From Nitrospirota bacterium (GTDB lineage Bacteria > Nitrospirota > Nitrospiria > SBBL01 > Manganitrophaceae), in NCBI GenBank assembly GCA_023248505.1, contig JAHFEM010000092.1, forward strand, positions 1-7,104: a DNA stretch of 7,104 nucleotides, given 5' to 3'. Positions 5,846-7,104 of the stretch are shown one piece after another. The translations under genes and the position numbers were made by a program. The number at the start of each line of letters is the position of its first letter. Position 1 is the stretch's first letter. The notes under the pieces are model-generated. The model was given only the letters and a program-made list of their open reading frames with translations, ran no database searches and had not been told where the DNA came from.

Positions 5846-6706
5846 ATGGCTGAAAAAGAAACAACGCTTGGAACGCTTCCGAAGCGTGACGGAAATTCGG
5901 GCGGGCTGGCCGCTTTAATCAAGAAGACGGCGGCCGAGAAGATGGGGCCGGAAGATCACGTCCTGGTTTGGCCGAATCTGGTCTACCTCGAATTGATCTC
6001 GATGTTGGTCATCACCGCCGGTCTTCTCTTCCTCTCGATTATTTCTCCCGCGCCCCTGGAGGAGTTGGCCAGCTCCGATACGACGCCGAACCCGACGAAG
6101 GCCCCCTGGTATTTTCTCGGTCTCCAGGAGCTTTTGGTCTATTTTGATCCGTGGCTGGCCGGGGTGGTCCTCCCCTCATTGATCATCGTTGGACTGGTTC
6201 TTCTTCCCTATATCGATCCCAACCCGCGCGGAAAGGGCTACTATACCTTCTCTGAGAGAAAATTCGCCGTATTGGGTTTCAGCTTCGGGCTGGCCCTCTG
6301 GTACATCTTGATCGTCATCGGCGTCTGGTTCCGGGGTCTGGATTGGTCGTGGTATTGGCCGTGGGACAATTGGCATGCGCATAAACCGATTACAGGGGGC
6401 CTTGTCGATCTGGAGGTCATTCTCGAAAAGACGCTTGGACTGACGCAGACCCCTCTCGTTACGCTCGGCCGTTATGCCGTGACGGTTGCCAACCTGTTGA
6501 CTTGGGTCTTCTTCCTCGGGTATTACGCGGTCGGATTCGGTATTCCATTTCTCTTTATGAGAAAATTTTACAATTCGTTGGGGTTTGTCCGGTACAACCT
6601 GATGATGTTCCTCTTCCTGTCGATGCTCGGTGTGCCGCTGAAAATCTTCTTGAGATTGCTTGCGAGCATCAAATACGTATTGGTGACCCCCTGGTTTAAG
6701 ATTTAA
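5846..6706 (+). CDS. petD: Cytochrome b C-terminal subunit (subunit IV-like, extended)
   Basis: A 286-residue membrane protein forming the second part of cytochrome b, including the Qo-site loop. Likely helices are at about 44-66, 103-121, 140-162, 211-237 and 250-275. The subunit IV pattern is visible: WPNLVYLELI, then PTKAPWYFLGLQELL (83-97), then LPYIDPNPRGKGYY (120-133). In place of the PEWY of b6f and bc1 the motif reads A86-P87-W88-Y89, so the usual Glu is absent. Chloroplast subunit IV is about 160 residues with three helices; here there is a Trp-rich loop (161-182) and two extra helices. No haem c motif is fused to it, unlike Bacillus QcrC. GAGGA lies six bases upstream of the ATG. 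A 40-residue protein follows after 22 bases. Strong call for the family, moderate for the symbol. Confidence 0.9.
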   Translation: MAEKETTLGTLPKRDGNSGGLAALIKKTAAEKMGPEDHVLVWPNLVYLELISMLVITAGLLFLSIISPAPLEELASSDTTPNPTKAPWYFLGLQELLVYFDPWLAGVVLPSLIIVGLVLLPYIDPNPRGKGYYTFSERKFAVLGFSFGLALWYILIVIGVWFRGLDWSWYWPWDNWHAHKPITGGLVDLEVILEKTLGLTQTPLVTLGRYAVTVANLLTWVFFLGYYAVGFGIPFLFMRKFYNSLGFVRYNLMMFLFLSMLGVPLKIFLRLLASIKYVLVTPWFKI

Positions 6707-6728
6707 GGCGCTACTTGGAGGGAATAAT

Positions 6729-6851
6729 ATGAATGACCGATTGGGAATTGGGATTTTCCTCACGGTCGGGACCCTGCTCATCATGGGGCTCTTCCTCGGA
6801 GTCACCATCTGGCTTGAGAACGCTTTCAAGAAAGAAAAGCAGAAAAAATAG
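6729..6851 (+). CDS. 40-residue single-helix membrane protein, possible small subunit of the complex
   Basis: A very short gene with the best ribosome binding site in the operon: GGAGGG (6717-6722), six bases before the ATG. The product has a single hydrophobic helix (about residues 6-29, IGIFLTVGTLLIMGLFLGVTIW) and a lysine-rich tail, FKKEKQKK, that would stay in the cytoplasm. It lies 22 bases after the subunit IV-like gene and 18 bases before the next cytochrome gene. Size and position recall the one-helix subunits of b6f and of cytochrome oxidases (PetG/L/N, CcoQ), but I see no sequence match to any of them. A structural or assembly subunit is the simplest inference. Confidence 0.75.
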   Translation: MNDRLGIGIFLTVGTLLIMGLFLGVTIWLENAFKKEKQKK

Positions 6852-6869
6852 GAAGGGATCGATCTCGTT

Positions 6870-7104
6870 ATGGTCAAACATGCTTTGTTCGCGATCTTCA
6901 GCGTCCTGGTTCTTTTCCAACTCGGAATGTTCGCCTATCGTGAGCAGACCCCGGAATGGAAAAAGTATCAGGCCGCCTACCATGAAAAGCTAGCCAAGGT
7001 GACGAACGATCCGAAAGTGGCCGGCACCCCGCTGAAAGTGCAGCAAATCTGGAATGAGCACCTGAATCGGGCCGATCGTTGCACCACCTGCCACGGCGGA
7101 ATCG
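6870..7104 (+). CDS. Anchored multihaem-type cytochrome c (N-terminal part; runs off the window)
   Basis: An open frame with no stop before the window end; 78 full codons are visible. An N-terminal helix (about residues 4-22, ALFAIFSVLVLFQLGMFAY) should anchor it, followed by a charged periplasmic segment (TPEWKKYQAAYHEKL) and the first haem site CTTCH at 71-75, then GGI. The segment leading into DRCTTCHGGI is the style of multihaem cytochromes that accompany split bc complexes in Nitrospirota and anammox bacteria, so more haem sites are expected downstream. GGAAGGGA (6851-6858) lies about 11 bases before the ATG and overlaps the end of the small gene. It likely takes electrons from the Rieske protein in place of cytochrome c1 or f. 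Confidence 0.8.
   Translation, partial: MVKHALFAIFSVLVLFQLGMFAYREQTPEWKKYQAAYHEKLAKVTNDPKVAGTPLKVQQIWNEHLNRADRCTTCHGGI

Noticed and set aside
5380..5922. Minus-strand frame (180 codons) crossing the cytochrome b gap
   Set aside because: Antisense shadow of the b6-type gene; Asp/His/Gln-rich with no recognisable domain, and it runs through the palindromic repeat.
1..7104. CRISPR array, insertion sequence, rRNA or phage genes
   Set aside because: No regularly spaced direct repeats, no transposase or phage-like protein, and no rRNA sequence recognised in the window.

Overview
The window (7,104 bases, all recognisable genes on the + strand) encodes a membrane-bound c-type cytochrome and quinol-oxidising electron-transfer module. 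Six CXXCH haem c sites, a Rieske iron-sulfur protein and a cytochrome b split over two genes are all visible. The b6-like cytochrome b with a separate subunit IV-like partner, the many small c-type cytochromes and the ethylbenzene-dehydrogenase-type haem domain suggest a chemolithotrophic or respiratory bacterium of the Nitrospirota type (Nitrospira, Leptospirillum, Manganitrophus relatives). That placement is inferred from protein style only; no marker gene is present.

Layout. Bases 1-129 are non-coding and hold two palindromic repeats. Bases 130-3343 are a tight three-gene cytochrome c operon: a three-helix membrane monohaem cytochrome, a dihaem cytochrome fused to an ethylbenzene-dehydrogenase-like haem b domain with a C-terminal anchor, and an N-anchored dihaem cytochrome. 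Bases 3344-3754 are a gene-free spacer with a possible three-way-junction RNA fold, a clear minus-strand intrinsic terminator, another palindromic repeat and a possible remnant of a minus-strand gene. A near-consensus sigma-70 promoter at 3755-3783 then starts the second operon: a small exported, membrane-anchored Ig-like protein whose frame is broken, the Rieske protein, cytochrome b6-type subunit, subunit IV-type subunit, a 40-residue single-helix protein, and a multihaem-type cytochrome c cut off by the window edge.

How they work together (inference). The Rieske/cytochrome b core oxidises quinol and passes electrons to the cytochrome c encoded at the right edge. The three upstream cytochromes could carry electrons between this complex and a terminal oxidase or another donor. 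The cytochrome b half carries the cysteine that binds the extra haem ci/cn in b6f-type complexes and has the b6 histidine spacing. The partner subunit lacks the Glu of the Qo-site PEWY motif. The main oddities are the broken gene at 3836-4308, the repeat sitting between the two cytochrome b halves, and the structured spacer.
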